This document shows positions 29,392-40,690 of a stretch of DNA of 64,000 nt, piece by piece. A program made the position numbers and the translations under genes. Where the stretch lies: positions 62,001 through 126,000 of the forward strand of contig NZ_CAJYGK010000156.1 in the NCBI RefSeq assembly GCF_913773725.1, written 5' to 3'. Under the pieces are notes generated by a model. It was not told the origin of the DNA, made no database searches, and worked only from the letters and a program-made list of their open reading frames with translations. The DNA is from an uncultured Aquabacterium sp. (GTDB taxonomy: Bacteria; Pseudomonadota; Gammaproteobacteria; Burkholderiales; Burkholderiaceae_C). Within the stretch, counting starts at the first letter, position 1; every line of letters starts with the position of its first letter.

Positions 29392-30495
29392 ATGCCCGAC
29401 CACGACGACGCCCCGCTTTCGAGCCCACTCGCAGACAGCCAGACCCCTTACGCCGACCTGACGCCCGATCTGGTACTGGATGCCATCGAGGCCTTTGGCC
29501 ACCGCGTGGACGGCCGGCTGCTGCAGCTGAACTCATACGAGAACCGCGTCTTTCAGATCGGGCTGGACGACGGCGGCATGGCGGTGGCCAAGTTCTACCG
29601 GGCCAGCCGCTGGACCGACGACCAGATCCTCGAAGAACACGACTTCGCGCTCGAGTTGATGGAGGCCGAGGTACCAGCCGTGCCGCCACTGCCGCTTGCC
29701 CTGGTGCCCGAGCGTGTGCCCGCCACGCTGGCTCAGGCCCCTGAGGGCACAGTGCGCCTGCTGGGCACCCTGCCCTCCCTGGGCGTGCTCGGTCTGCATC
29801 GGCTGGCCCTCACGCCCCGCCGCGGTGGCCGCTCGCCTGAACTGGAAGACCCCGAAGTCCTGCGCTGGCTGGGCCGTTTTCTGGGGCGCCTGCACACCGT
29901 GGGCGCGCGCCGCCCCTTCGCCCACCGCCTGACCATGGGCGTGGCCGAGACCGGCCGCTCGGCCCGCGACAGCCTCGCCGACAGCCCCCTGCTGCCGCCG
30001 GATCAACGGGCCATGTGGCTGGGTGTCGCGGACCAGGCGCTGGACCTGGCCGACGAGGCCTTTGCCCGGGTGGACGGCCTGCGTCTGCGCCGCCTGCACG
30101 GCGACTGCCATCCCGGCAACATCCTGTGGACGCCGGACGGCCCGCACTTCGTGGACCTGGACGACGCCTGCATGGGTCCGGCCGTGCAGGATCTGTGGAT
30201 GCTGCTCAGCGGCGAACGGGCCGAGCGCACCCGCCAGCTGGACGTCCTGCTCGACGGATACGAGAGCGTGTGCGAATTCGACTGGCGCGAACTCAAGCTC
30301 ATCGAGCCCCTGCGCACGCTGCGCCTCATCCATCACAGCGCCTGGATCGCCCGCCGCTGGCACGATCCGGCCTTCCCCGCGGCCTTTCCATGGTTCGACT
30401 CGGGCGTCTACTGGCAGCAGCAGGCCGACGCCCTGCGCCAGCAGATCGAACTCATGAGCCAGTCGGACGACACGCCGGCCTGGCTCATCGACTGA
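29392..30495 (+). CDS. srkA: stress response serine/threonine protein kinase SrkA (YihE/RdoA)
   Basis: YADLTPDLVLDAIEAFGHRVDGRLLQLNSYENRVFQIGLDDGGMAVAKFYR...LHGDCHPGNILWTPDGPHFVDLDDACMGPAVQDLWMLL. Confidence 0.93.
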   Translation: MPDHDDAPLSSPLADSQTPYADLTPDLVLDAIEAFGHRVDGRLLQLNSYENRVFQIGLDDGGMAVAKFYRASRWTDDQILEEHDFALELMEAEVPAVPPLPLALVPERVPATLAQAPEGTVRLLGTLPSLGVLGLHRLALTPRRGGRSPELEDPEVLRWLGRFLGRLHTVGARRPFAHRLTMGVAETGRSARDSLADSPLLPPDQRAMWLGVADQALDLADEAFARVDGLRLRRLHGDCHPGNILWTPDGPHFVDLDDACMGPAVQDLWMLLSGERAERTRQLDVLLDGYESVCEFDWRELKLIEPLRTLRLIHHSAWIARRWHDPAFPAAFPWFDSGVYWQQQADALRQQIELMSQSDDTPAWLID

Positions 30496-33400
30496 GCCGC
30501 AGCCGCAGGCGCTCCAGACCCAGGTACACCACCGGCGTGGTGTACAGGGTCAGCAACTGGCTCAACAGCAGGCCGCCCACGATGGCAATGCCCAGCGGTC
30601 GGCGCAGTTCAGCGCCTTCGCCACCGCCCAGCACCAGCGGCAGCGCGCCCAGCATGGCCGCTGCACTGGTCATCAGGATGGGCCGCAGCCGCCGCACCGC
30701 CGCCTGGTGAATGGCGGCCCGGGCATCCAGCGCCCGCGTGCGCTGGGCGTCCAGCGCCACGTCGATCATCATGATGGCGTTCTTCATCACGATGCCCACC
30801 AGCAGCACCACGCCGATGAAGGCCACCAGGCTGAACTCGGTCTCCGTCAGCATCAGCGCCAGCAAAGCCCCCACGCTGGCCGAGGGCAGCGTCGACAGGA
30901 TGGTCAGCGGGTGAACCAGGCTTTCGTACAGCACGCCCAGCACGATGTAGATGGCGATGATGGCGGCCAGGATGAGCAGCGGTTGGTTCTCGGTGGCGAC
31001 CTGCTGCGCGCGCGCCGTACCCTGGAAGCTGCCGTGAAGCTCGGGCGGCAGGTTGAGCCGGGACAGTGCGGCCTGGGCGGCCTGCTGCGCGGTCGACAGG
31101 GCCACGCCCTCGGGCAGGTTGAACGCGATGGTGCTCGCCGCAAAACTGCCCTGCCGATTGACCGACATGGCCGCCGTGGTGGGCACCCAGCGTGCCAGCG
31201 CCGACAAGGGCACCTGTGCACCGCTGGCCGACGACAGGTAGACCTGCGCCAGCGAAGCCGGGCCTTCCGTGAACGAGGCAGGCGCTTCCAGCACCACTTT
31301 GTACTGGTTGAGCGGCTGGTAGATGGTGGCCACCTGCCGCTGCCCGTACAGGCTGTAGAGCGTGTTGTCCAGGTGGCGGAAGTTCACGCCCAGGCGGGCG
31401 GCCGCCTCGCGGTCCACCACCAGCGTGACCTGCGGGCTGCCGTCGGCCACATCGGTGTTCACATCCACCAGTTCAGGCAGCTGCGACAGCGTCTTGCGCA
31501 CCAGCGGCTCCCACTGCCGCAGCACGGCCAGGTCGGTCGACTGCAAGGTGTACTGGTAGGACGCGTTCGCGCTGCGCCCGCCCACCCGCACGTCCTGGGG
31601 CGCCCACAGGTACAGGCGCGCCCCGGGCACCTTGCTCAGCTGCTTGCGCAGGCGGCTGATGATGGCCTCGGCGTCGGCATCACGCTCTTTGAGCGGCAAC
31701 AGGTCGATGAACACGTTGGCGCTGTTGCGCTGCCCGCTGCTGGTGAAGCCCACCACGTGCGCCACGGCCGGATCGGCCTGCACGATGCGCATGGCCTGCT
31801 GCAGCTTGGCCTGCAGGGCATCGAAGGACACGGTCTGGTCGGCCACGAGCCCGCCCATCAGTCGCCCGTTGTCCTGACGCGGCAGAAAGCCTTTCGGGAT
31901 GGTGATGTAGAGCCACACGGTGAGGCCGATGGTGGCCACCAGCAGCAGGCCCACCAGCGCCGGGTGGCGCAACACCCAGCTCAGCGAAGCCGCGTAGCCC
32001 CGCTGCCATGCGCCGGCATGGGCCTTGGCGGGCTCGCCGTCGGGGCTTGCCGGCCGGGCCTTCAACAGGCGTGCGGCCATCATCGGCGTGGTCGTGAGCG
32101 ACACGACCAGTGACACGGCCACCGCCACGCCCAGGGTCATGGCGAACTCCTGGAACAGCCGCCCCACCAGCCCCCCCATGAACAGGATGGGGATGAACAC
32201 AGCGAGCAGCGACAGGCTCATGGACACCACCGTGAAGCCCACCTCGCGGGCACCCAACAGGGCCGCCTGCATGGGCTGCAGCCCGCGCTCCACATGGCGC
32301 GCGATGTTCTCCAGCACCACCACGGCGTCGTCGACCACGAAGCCCGTGGCCACCGTCAGCGCCATCAGCGACAGGTTGTTGAGGCTCAGGCCGGCCAGGG
32401 GCATCACGGCCAGTGCGCCCAGCAGCGACACGGGCACGGCGACCGCCGGCACCAGCGTGGCGGCGCGGTGCCGCAAGAACAGCAGCACCACCATGATCAC
32501 CAACCCCACCGAAATCGCGAGCGAGCGCTGCACCTCAGCCAGGCTGGCGCGGATGGAGCGCGTCGCGTCCATGACCACCTGCAGGTGCATGTCCGGGGGC
32601 ACGGACGCCTCCATCATCGGCAGCAGGCGCCGGATCTCGTCCACGGTCTTGATCACGTTGGCGCCCGGCTGGCGGCGGATCGTCAGCACCACGGCGGGCT
32701 CACCATTGGCATAGCCCGCGCTGCGCACGTCCTGTACGCTGTCGCGCACCTCGGCCACGTCGCGCAGGCGCACCGCGGCCCCCTCGCGCCAGCGCACGAC
32801 CGTGGGCGCCAGCGTGGCCGCGTCCGGCGCCTGGTCCGAGGCGCCCAGTTGCCAGCTGCGGGGGCCGTCTTCCACCAAGCCCTGCGGCCGGCGTGCATTG
32901 GCGGCGTTCAGCGCGGTGCGCACATCCTCCACCCCCAGCTCCATGGCCGCCAGCACCTGGGGATTCACCGTCACGCGCACGGCCGGCAGCGAGGCCCCGC
33001 CCACGTCGACCTGGCCCACACCCTTCACCTGCGACAGGCGCTGCGCCAGGATGGTCGAGGCGGCATCGAACATCTGCGCGCGGCTGTGGCGCGGCGAGGT
33101 CATCGCCACGATCATGATGGGCGAATCGCCCGGATTGACCTTGCGATAGGTCGGGTTGCCCGGCATGCCGGTGGGCAGCAGGCTGCGCGAGGCGTTGATG
33201 GCGGCTTGCACCTCGCGCGCCGCGCTGTCGATGTCGCGGCTCAGGTCGAACTGCAGCGTGATGCGGGTGCTGCCCATGTTCGACGACGAGGTCATCTCGG
33301 TCAGGCCAGCAATGCGGCCCAGGCTGCGCTCCAGCGGCGTGGCCACGCTGCTGGCCATGGTCTCGGGGTTGGCGCCCGGCAGGTTGGCCGTGACGACGAT

Positions 33401-33559
33401 GGTGGGCGAATCGACCTGCGGCAGTGCCGCCACGGGCAGCGCACGCCAGCCCAGCAAACCGGCCAGGGCTATCGCCAATGTCAGCAGCACCGTGGCCACG
33501 GGCCGGCCGATGAACAAGGCCGACAGCGAGCCCATCGAGGCCGCAGGCAGCGCTTTCAT
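30485..33559 (-). CDS. mdtC: RND multidrug efflux permease, MdtC-like
   Basis: AcrB/MdtC-type: [78 protein letters not shown]...[11 protein letters not shown]. Confidence 0.9.
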   Translation of the reverse strand: MKALPAASMGSLSALFIGRPVATVLLTLAIALAGLLGWRALPVAALPQVDSPTIVVTANLPGANPETMASSVATPLERSLGRIAGLTEMTSSSNMGSTRITLQFDLSRDIDSAAREVQAAINASRSLLPTGMPGNPTYRKVNPGDSPIMIVAMTSPRHSRAQMFDAASTILAQRLSQVKGVGQVDVGGASLPAVRVTVNPQVLAAMELGVEDVRTALNAANARRPQGLVEDGPRSWQLGASDQAPDAATLAPTVVRWREGAAVRLRDVAEVRDSVQDVRSAGYANGEPAVVLTIRRQPGANVIKTVDEIRRLLPMMEASVPPDMHLQVVMDATRSIRASLAEVQRSLAISVGLVIMVVLLFLRHRAATLVPAVAVPVSLLGALAVMPLAGLSLNNLSLMALTVATGFVVDDAVVVLENIARHVERGLQPMQAALLGAREVGFTVVSMSLSLLAVFIPILFMGGLVGRLFQEFAMTLGVAVAVSLVVSLTTTPMMAARLLKARPASPDGEPAKAHAGAWQRGYAASLSWVLRHPALVGLLLVATIGLTVWLYITIPKGFLPRQDNGRLMGGLVADQTVSFDALQAKLQQAMRIVQADPAVAHVVGFTSSGQRNSANVFIDLLPLKERDADAEAIISRLRKQLSKVPGARLYLWAPQDVRVGGRSANASYQYTLQSTDLAVLRQWEPLVRKTLSQLPELVDVNTDVADGSPQVTLVVDREAAARLGVNFRHLDNTLYSLYGQRQVATIYQPLNQYKVVLEAPASFTEGPASLAQVYLSSASGAQVPLSALARWVPTTAAMSVNRQGSFAASTIAFNLPEGVALSTAQQAAQAALSRLNLPPELHGSFQGTARAQQVATENQPLLILAAIIAIYIVLGVLYESLVHPLTILSTLPSASVGALLALMLTETEFSLVAFIGVVLLVGIVMKNAIMMIDVALDAQRTRALDARAAIHQAAVRRLRPILMTSAAAMLGALPLVLGGGEGAELRRPLGIAIVGGLLLSQLLTLYTTPVVYLGLERLRLRLSR

Positions 33560-36500
33560 GCGGCAGCGCTCCGCCCGGCGCGCCAGTCGGCCCACGCCGT
33601 CTGCAAGCGCACGAAGCCCAGGTAGATCACGGGCGTGGTGAACAGCGTCAACACCTGGCTGACGATGAGCCCGCCCACCAGCGTCAGGCCCAAGGGCTGA
33701 CGCAATTCCGCGCCCACGCCGGTGCCCAGCATCATCGGCAAGGCGCCCAGCAAGGCCGCCATCGTCGTCATCAGGATGGGCCGGAAGCGCAGCAGGCAGG
33801 CTTCGTAGATGGCATCCCGTGGCGCCAGCCCCCGCGTGCGCTCGGCATCCAGCGCGAAGTCGATCATCATGATCGCGTTCTTCTTGACGATGCCGATCAG
33901 CAGCACGATGCCAATCACGGCGATGAGGCTGAGGTCCTGCCCGCCCACCAGCAGCGCCAGCAAGGCCCCCACCGCAGCCGAAGGCAGCGTCGAGAGGATG
34001 GTGACGGGGTGGATGAAGCTCTCGTACAGCACGCCCAGCACGATGTACATCGTGACCACCGCAGCCAGCACCAGCCACAGCGTGCTGGACAGCGAATCAC
34101 GGAAAGCGAGCGCGGCGCCATCGAAGCGCGTCTGCACCGAGGGCGGCAGCGCCAGCTCGGCCTGGGCGGCTTCGACGGCCGCCACGGCCTCGCCCAGCGC
34201 CACACCCGGGGCCAGGTTGAACGACAGCGTGGCCGCCGGAAACGGGCCGACGTGCTGGATGGACAGCGTCGCCGGACGCTCCACCACACGGGCCACGCTG
34301 GACAAGCGCACCGGCGCACCGCCCTGGGCACTGGCCGGCACGTACAGGTCCTCCAGCGCCTTGGGGCCAACCTGAAAGGCCGGTGCCGCTTCCAGCACCA
34401 CGCGGTACTGCGCCGCCTGCGTGAAGATGGTGGAGACCATGCGTTGCCCGAACGCGTTGTAGAGCACGTTGTCGATGGCGGCCACGGTCACACCCAGGCG
34501 GCCTGCGGCCTCGCGGTCGATTTCGACAAAGGCCTGCAGGCCCTCTTCCTGCAGGTCGCTGCTGACGTCCCTCAGTTCGGGCAAGGTGCGCAAGCGCTCG
34601 ACCAGCGCCGGCACCCAGCGTGAGAGGTCGTCCGGCCGGGCGCTCTGCACCACCAGCCGGAACTGCCCGCGGCTCACGGTGTCTTCGATGCCCAGCTCCT
34701 GCACGGGCTGCAGGTACAAGGTCACGCCCGGCACCGCACGGGCCCGCTCTGCCAGGCGCTGCATCACCGCATGCGCCGACTCGCCGCGCTGCGCATGGGG
34801 AACCAGGCTGATCTGCAACCGGCCGCTGTTCAACGTGGGGTTCTGGCCGTCCACACCGATGTGGGCACTCAGGCTCTGGACCGCCGGGTCGGCCAGCAGC
34901 ACCCGGGCCAGGGCCTGATGACGCTCGGCCATCGCAGCGAACGAGGTCGACTGGCTGGCCAGCGTGATGCCCTGGATGGCACCCGTGTCCTGCGCCGGGA
35001 AGAAGCCCTTGGGCACCAGCAGATACAGCCCCACGGTCAAGGCCACGGTGCCCAGCGCCACCCACAGCGTCGTCGCCTGGTGGGCCAGCACCACCTTCAG
35101 GGCACGGTCATAACGGGCCACCAGGCCATCGAGCACACGCCCGCACACCTGAAAGAACGCGTTCTCGCGGTGCGCATGCGGGGGCTGCAAGAGCCGCGCG
35201 CTCATCATTGGCGTCAACGTCAGCGACACCACACCCGAGATCAGGATGGCCACGGCCAGGGTCACCGCGAACTCGCGGAACAGCCGCCCCACCACATCGC
35301 CCATGAACAGCAGGGGGATCAGCACGGCGATCAGCGAGAAGGTCAGCGAGATGATGGTGAACGCGATCTGCTGGCTGCCCTTCAACGCGGCGGCCATCAG
35401 CGATTCGCCCTCCTCCACGTAGCGGGCGATGTTCTCGACCACCACGATGGCGTCGTCCACCACGAAGCCGGCCGCCACCGTCAGCGCCATCAGCGTCAGG
35501 TTGTTGATCGAATAGCCCAGCAAGGCCATCACGGCCAGCGTGCCGATCAGCGACAGCGGCACGGCCACCGCGGGAATCAGCGTGGCGCGGCCATTGCGCA
35601 GGAACAGCAGGATGACCAGCACCACCAGCACGACGGCCAGCGCCAGCTCGAACTGGGTGGCAGCCACCGACGCGCGGATGGTCACGGTGCGGTCGCTCAG
35701 CTCGGTGAGCTCGATCGTGGAGGGCAACGCCGCACGCAGCTCGGGCATGAGGGCGTGGATGCGGTCCACCGTCTCGATCACGTTGGCGCCGGGCTGACGC
35801 CGGATGCTGAGCACCACGGCCGCCTTGTCGTTCGCCCAGGCGGCCAGCCGGGTGTTCTCGGCCGCATCCACCGTCTGCGCCACGTCCCGCAGGCGGATGG
35901 GCGCGCCGTTCTTCCAGGCGATCACGAGGTCACGGTATTCGGCCGCCGAGCGCAGCTGGTCGTTGGCATCGATCGTGGCGGCTTGCGAAGGGCCATCGAA
36001 GCTGCCCTTGGCCTGGTTGACGTTGGCGTTGCCGATCGCGGTGCGCACGTCTTCGAGCGTGAGGCCCAGCGCCGCCAGCGCGGACGGGTTGGCCTGGATG
36101 CGCACCGCGGGGCGCTGCCCGCCCGTCAGGGCCACCAGGCCGACGCCCGGCAACTGCGACAGCTTCTGCGCGATGCGGGTGTCGACCAGGTCCTGCACCC
36201 GCGTGAGCGGCAACGAAGCGGACGTGACACCCAGGGTCATCACGGGCGCATCCGCCGGATTGACCTTGTTGTAGACCGGCGGCATGGGCAGGTCGGTCGG
36301 CAGCAGCGTGGCGGCCCCATTGAGCGCCGCCTGCACCGATTGCTCGGCCACATCGAGCGGCAGGCCCAGGTTGAAGCGCAAGGTGATGACCGAGGCCCCG
36401 CCCGAGCTGGTGCTCGCCATGCGGGCGAGCCCGGGCATCTGGCCCAGCTGCCGCTCGAGCGGCGCCGTCACGGCCGACGCCATCACATCCGGGCTGGCGC

Positions 36501-36657
36501 CCGGGTAAAGCGTGACGACCTGGATGGTGGGGTAGTCCACCTGAGGCAGCGCCGACACCGGCAGCTGCCTCCAGCCCAGCAGGCCCACCAGCAGCACCGC
36601 CAGCATCAACAGCGTCGTGGCCACCGGGCGGTGGATGAACAGGCGTGATGGGTTCAT
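33556..36657 (-). CDS. mdtB: RND multidrug efflux permease, MdtB-like
   Basis: [81 protein letters not shown]...GFFPAQDTG; stop overlaps mdtC start. Confidence 0.9.
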   Translation of the reverse strand: MNPSRLFIHRPVATTLLMLAVLLVGLLGWRQLPVSALPQVDYPTIQVVTLYPGASPDVMASAVTAPLERQLGQMPGLARMASTSSGGASVITLRFNLGLPLDVAEQSVQAALNGAATLLPTDLPMPPVYNKVNPADAPVMTLGVTSASLPLTRVQDLVDTRIAQKLSQLPGVGLVALTGGQRPAVRIQANPSALAALGLTLEDVRTAIGNANVNQAKGSFDGPSQAATIDANDQLRSAAEYRDLVIAWKNGAPIRLRDVAQTVDAAENTRLAAWANDKAAVVLSIRRQPGANVIETVDRIHALMPELRAALPSTIELTELSDRTVTIRASVAATQFELALAVVLVVLVILLFLRNGRATLIPAVAVPLSLIGTLAVMALLGYSINNLTLMALTVAAGFVVDDAIVVVENIARYVEEGESLMAAALKGSQQIAFTIISLTFSLIAVLIPLLFMGDVVGRLFREFAVTLAVAILISGVVSLTLTPMMSARLLQPPHAHRENAFFQVCGRVLDGLVARYDRALKVVLAHQATTLWVALGTVALTVGLYLLVPKGFFPAQDTGAIQGITLASQSTSFAAMAERHQALARVLLADPAVQSLSAHIGVDGQNPTLNSGRLQISLVPHAQRGESAHAVMQRLAERARAVPGVTLYLQPVQELGIEDTVSRGQFRLVVQSARPDDLSRWVPALVERLRTLPELRDVSSDLQEEGLQAFVEIDREAAGRLGVTVAAIDNVLYNAFGQRMVSTIFTQAAQYRVVLEAAPAFQVGPKALEDLYVPASAQGGAPVRLSSVARVVERPATLSIQHVGPFPAATLSFNLAPGVALGEAVAAVEAAQAELALPPSVQTRFDGAALAFRDSLSSTLWLVLAAVVTMYIVLGVLYESFIHPVTILSTLPSAAVGALLALLVGGQDLSLIAVIGIVLLIGIVKKNAIMMIDFALDAERTRGLAPRDAIYEACLLRFRPILMTTMAALLGALPMMLGTGVGAELRQPLGLTLVGGLIVSQVLTLFTTPVIYLGFVRLQTAWADWRAGRSAAA

Positions 36658-36678
36658 GTCGGATCCCGCAGGCGCCCC

Positions 36679-38013
36679 TCAGTGGGCAGGCCGGCCACCG
36701 CCCGCCGCGCCGCGGTCGGCACGCGCCCGTCGGCCGCCTTCTGCGCTAGACGCCCCAGACGCACCGGACGCCGCGCGCCCCGCGGCCTCGGGCACCACCT
36801 CGACACGGCTGCCATCTTCCAGCCGCTCGCTGCCGTCGATCACCACCTGCTCTCCACCCGTCAGCCCGTCCTGGATGGCCACCCGACCGGCCTCGCGCGG
36901 GCCGGTCTTCACGGTCTGCATGCGGGCCTTGCCCTGGTCGATCACGTAGACATAGGCACCCTGGGCGCCACGCAGGACCGCGGCCTCCGGGACCGTGGGG
37001 ATGGCCTTCAGTCGGTCCAGGCGCAGGCGCACATTGACGAACTGGTTGGGAAACAGGCGGCTGTCCTCATTGGCAAAGCGGGCCTTGAGCTTGACGGTGC
37101 CCGTGGCGGCGTCCACCTGGTTGTCCACGGCCATCAACGTGCCGCGGCCGAGCACCGTGCCGCCATTGCGGTCGAACGCCTGCACGGCGAGCCCCTCGCT
37201 GCGCCCCTTGAGCGCGGCCAGTTGGTCCTGCGGCACGGCGAACACCACGGCAATCGGCTGCACCTGGTTGATGACAGCCAGCCCCGCCGTGTCGGTGCTG
37301 CGCACCATGTTGCCCGGGTCCACCTGGCGCAGGCCGATGCGGCCGCTCAGGGGCGCCGTCACCTGCGTGTAGCCCAGCTTGAGCCGGGCATCGTCGACGG
37401 CGGCCTGATCGACCTTGAGGGTGCCTTCGTACTGCGCCACCTGGGCCTGCTGCGCCGCCAGTTGCTGGGCCGAGGCCGCGTCCTGGCGCACCAGATCGGT
37501 CAGGCGCCGGGCCTCCAGCCGTGCGTTGTCGAGCAAGGCGCGATCACGCTGCAGTTGCCCCTGGGCCTGGGCCAGCGCCACCTCGAAGGGCGCCGGGTCG
37601 ATGCGCGCCAGCACCTGGCCCGCGCGCACCACCTGGCCTTCCTGGAACAGCACCGCCTGCAGCAGGCCATCCACCCGCACACGGACCGTGGCCGACGCCA
37701 CCGGGGTCACGGTGCCCAGCGCATCCAGCACCACGTCCATGTCCTGACGGCGGACCTCGGCCACCCGCACGGGCACGGCCTGATCGCCGCCACGGGCACC
37801 GCGCCGGCGATCGCCAGCCCCCGCCCTGGGTGCACCGGCCGAGGCTTCGGTCCGGGGCCCATCGGCGGTCGGCGCTTCAGCGCGATGTGTCCACCACCAG
37901 CCGGCGGCGCCCGCCACACAGGCGGCGGCCACCAACCATGGCCAGCGGGCTCGTCCGGTCTGCTGCTGTGCGGGTCGAGCGGGCAACGGCCCACGGGTCG
38001 TCTCGGGTGTCAT
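36679..38013 (-). CDS. mdtA: RND efflux periplasmic adaptor subunit, MdtA-like
   Basis: HlyD-type: VLDALGTVTPVASATVRVRVDGLLQAVLFQEGQVVRAGQVLARIDPAPFEVALAQAQGQLQRD...LSGRIGLRQVDPGNMV. Confidence 0.9.
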   Translation of the reverse strand: MTPETTRGPLPARPAQQQTGRARWPWLVAAACVAGAAGWWWTHRAEAPTADGPRTEASAGAPRAGAGDRRRGARGGDQAVPVRVAEVRRQDMDVVLDALGTVTPVASATVRVRVDGLLQAVLFQEGQVVRAGQVLARIDPAPFEVALAQAQGQLQRDRALLDNARLEARRLTDLVRQDAASAQQLAAQQAQVAQYEGTLKVDQAAVDDARLKLGYTQVTAPLSGRIGLRQVDPGNMVRSTDTAGLAVINQVQPIAVVFAVPQDQLAALKGRSEGLAVQAFDRNGGTVLGRGTLMAVDNQVDAATGTVKLKARFANEDSRLFPNQFVNVRLRLDRLKAIPTVPEAAVLRGAQGAYVYVIDQGKARMQTVKTGPREAGRVAIQDGLTGGEQVVIDGSERLEDGSRVEVVPEAAGRAASGASGASSAEGGRRARADRGAAGGGRPAH

Positions 38014-38199
38014 GCTGTTCTGCTTGGGTGATCCACCCGGAGTCTGCGTGCTGACCGTACCGGCGCAGCGGGTGGTCTCGACCGGCACTGCAGGCAATGC
38101 GGCCGAGCGTGAAGATGTCGCAAAAGCGCGCAGCTTACCCCGTCATGCCCCACCCGGTGCAGCCTAAGCTAATGCGCTTTACTCAACAGGAGCTGCCGC

Positions 38200-38658
38200 A
38201 TGTCGAACACCCGCCCCACCCCTGCCACCGCGCGCCGCCGCGAACGACAGGACTGGCTGGTCGGGATCGTCATCGGCCTGGTCACCCTGGGACTGGGGAT
38301 CGGTGTCTGGTTCTACGCCAACCAGCCCACGGAAGACCCCGGCCGCCCACGTCCGGCATGGGTCGACCTGGGCCGGATGACGCCACAGCTGGCCGACGGC
38401 AGCTTCGTGCGCGTGGAAATCAGCCTGCAGGTGAACGACAAGACCGCCCAGCAGGTGCTCGCCCCCCTCACGCCTGCCTTCCAGTCCATGGTGACGCAAC
38501 TGGGCGCCGAAATGGACAGTCAGGACGTGCTGGGACCAGATGGCATGCGTCAGCTGTCCCGCGAGATCCGACGCAGCGTCAACGACCATCTGGCACGCCA
38601 GCACATCAGCGCCCGCGTGCAGCGCGTCGCCTTCACCGACTACGTGCTGATTCCCTGA
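38200..38658 (+). CDS. FliL-like single-TM protein
   Basis: N-terminal TM (WLVGIVIGLVTLGLGIGVWFY), then FVRVEISLQV...QDVLGPDGMRQLSREIRRSVNDHLARQHISARVQRVAFTDYVLIP, C-terminal pattern like FliL. Confidence 0.55.
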   Translation: MSNTRPTPATARRRERQDWLVGIVIGLVTLGLGIGVWFYANQPTEDPGRPRPAWVDLGRMTPQLADGSFVRVEISLQVNDKTAQQVLAPLTPAFQSMVTQLGAEMDSQDVLGPDGMRQLSREIRRSVNDHLARQHISARVQRVAFTDYVLIP

Positions 38659-40657
38659 GCCAGGGGCGGCACAGTCCCGCGCCAAGCAGCAAGGCCCACG
38701 CCGCCAGCCAGCTCGGGTCGATGGCGCCGCCGCCTCCGCCGCCGCCGCCGCCAGACGACGGCGGGCCGGCGGTGGACGCGTCCAGGGAGGCGATGTGCAC
38801 GCGGTAATCGGACACCGAGGTGGCCCCCCGGTCATCGGTCACCGCGAGCCGGACCTTGAAGCTCCCAGCCGCTGACGGCACGGCGGTCATGGACACGGCG
38901 TTTGCGTCTCCTGCCAGGGCCGTCACGATGCCGCCGCCTTCCAGCAGCGTCCACTCGTAGCGGGTGACACCGGCAGCCGGCACGCTGGGGAGCGACCCGG
39001 CACCACTCAGCGTGATCGTTCTCCCCGGGGCCAGCACGCTGTTGCCCGTCGAGACGACCGCCACCGCACCGTCCACGGCCGCCACGGCCTGCCCCACATC
39101 CAGCATGCCCGCGCCACAGGTGGCGTCGGTGCAGTGGCACTCGTCCTGACGTACCCCGGAGGCCGGCGCGGTGCACTGCGGAACGCCATCCCCGCCCGAC
39201 GGTGCGGGAAAAGGGCGCGCCGTGTTGCGCAGCAGTTGCGCCATGGCCGCCGGCGTGAGCCCGGGCCGCTGGCTGAGCATCAAGGCCAGCGCACCGCTGA
39301 CCTGGGGCGCGGCAAAACTGGTGCCATACGTCGGCCGCTCGCCGCTGCTGTAGTCGGCGCCCGCCGAGCCGGCCACGGGGGTGGTCGCGCCCGTGTTGAC
39401 CGTGGTCAGGATGGGATAAGCGCAGGCACCGATGCCGCTCAGGCAGTTGCCACTGGGAGCGCTCACGGTCACCTCGGGGCCCAGCGCAGAGTAATCGACC
39501 TTGGTGCCCGCGTGACGCAGGCCGGCCACCGTGATCACTCCCGGGCAATTGCCCGGCGCGCTCACTGCCTCGCCGTACCCGTTGCCCGAGGATGACACCA
39601 CCACCACATTGCGCGCGGCCAGCTGCGAGATCACATCGCGATATGCCGACGAACAGCTGCCCTCGCCGCCCAGACTCAGGTTGATGACCCGCGCGGTCTG
39701 CGTGCTGCTCAAGGGCGTGACGCCGGGCACCGACAGCCCGGCTGCCCACCGCATGCCGGCGATGATGTCCGAGTCATAGCCGCCGCACTTGGCCAGCACC
39801 CGCACGGGCAGCAGGCGCGGCGCCCACGCCACCGAGGCCATGCCGACGCCGTTGTCGCTCTGGGCGCCCAGAATGCCGGCCACCTTGGTGCCATGCCATG
39901 AGCTGGTCGACTGCACCTCGCAGTCCTTGTACAGCGTCGGATTGGCCGTGATCTCGGCCTGCGTCAGCCAGTCGCCCAGGTCCGAAGCGCTGGCCGTGCG
40001 CCCCCCGCCCGGATAGCCCGCCCGCGTGCCCTCGGCCACCATGCTGTAGCCTGGTGAAATCAGCTTGTTCGCCAGATCAGGGTGGTCGAAGCGCACCCCC
40101 GTGTCCAGCACCGCCACGACCACGTCGGCGCTGCCGACCGCGCCCAGGCTGGACTGAAGCTGGGACCAGGCCGAGGTGGCGTTGATGGCCGAGCGGAACA
40201 CCCCGGTCGGCGCGCGCAGGTACCACTGCCCTGCCGGCAGGCTGGCCGGGGACCCGAAATACGGGTCCGTGGGCTCGCTCACGCTGGTCGGACGCCGCCA
40301 GCCATCCACCACCGCGTACTCGACGTCACTGCGCGCGCTCAGCCGGGCCGCCAGCGCCGATGCACTGATCCCCGATGCCGTGGCGACGTGCAGGCCAGGC
40401 GCCAGCTGTCGACCGTCGGTGAGCGGGATCCCACTCGACTGCCCCAGGCGATGCATGGGCCGCAACTCTGCAGAGGGCACGCCTTGGGCGGCCTGCCGGG
40501 CGCTCACGGTGGCCAGCTCCGTGCCGGTACGCAGCTTGACGATGATGCGTGCCGCGGGCGACTGGGCCGCAGCCCCACCGGGCATCAGCCCGGACAGCAG
40601 GCCGGCGCATACCCCGAGGTGGACCGCGCGCCGCAGGGCAGAAGTGAAAGAAGACAT
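38633..40657 (-). CDS. secreted S8 subtilisin-like serine peptidase with GlyGly-CTERM-like sorting tail
   Basis: Catalytic triad contexts VVAVLDTGVRFDHPDL / SWHGTKVAGILGA / TYGTSFAAPQVSGALALML; PKD-like region; C-term SSGGGGGGGGGAIDPSWLAAWALLLGAGLCRPWLRESARSR. Confidence 0.9.
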   Translation of the reverse strand: MSSFTSALRRAVHLGVCAGLLSGLMPGGAAAQSPAARIIVKLRTGTELATVSARQAAQGVPSAELRPMHRLGQSSGIPLTDGRQLAPGLHVATASGISASALAARLSARSDVEYAVVDGWRRPTSVSEPTDPYFGSPASLPAGQWYLRAPTGVFRSAINATSAWSQLQSSLGAVGSADVVVAVLDTGVRFDHPDLANKLISPGYSMVAEGTRAGYPGGGRTASASDLGDWLTQAEITANPTLYKDCEVQSTSSWHGTKVAGILGAQSDNGVGMASVAWAPRLLPVRVLAKCGGYDSDIIAGMRWAAGLSVPGVTPLSSTQTARVINLSLGGEGSCSSAYRDVISQLAARNVVVVSSSGNGYGEAVSAPGNCPGVITVAGLRHAGTKVDYSALGPEVTVSAPSGNCLSGIGACAYPILTTVNTGATTPVAGSAGADYSSGERPTYGTSFAAPQVSGALALMLSQRPGLTPAAMAQLLRNTARPFPAPSGGDGVPQCTAPASGVRQDECHCTDATCGAGMLDVGQAVAAVDGAVAVVSTGNSVLAPGRTITLSGAGSLPSVPAAGVTRYEWTLLEGGGIVTALAGDANAVSMTAVPSAAGSFKVRLAVTDDRGATSVSDYRVHIASLDASTAGPPSSGGGGGGGGGAIDPSWLAAWALLLGAGLCRPWLRESARSR
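38724..38752. repeat. GCC/GGC trinucleotide microsatellite encoding the polyglycine linker
   Basis: cgccgccgcctccgccgccgccgccgcc run in the 3' part of the subtilase gene. Confidence 0.75.
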
Positions 40658-40690
40658 GCAGGTGATCAGCGGAGGAAACCAGGGAGCATG

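Noticed and set aside
34771-36648. 625-aa + ORF opposite mdtB
   Set aside because: Shadow ORF; low-complexity H/Q/R-rich antisense translation.
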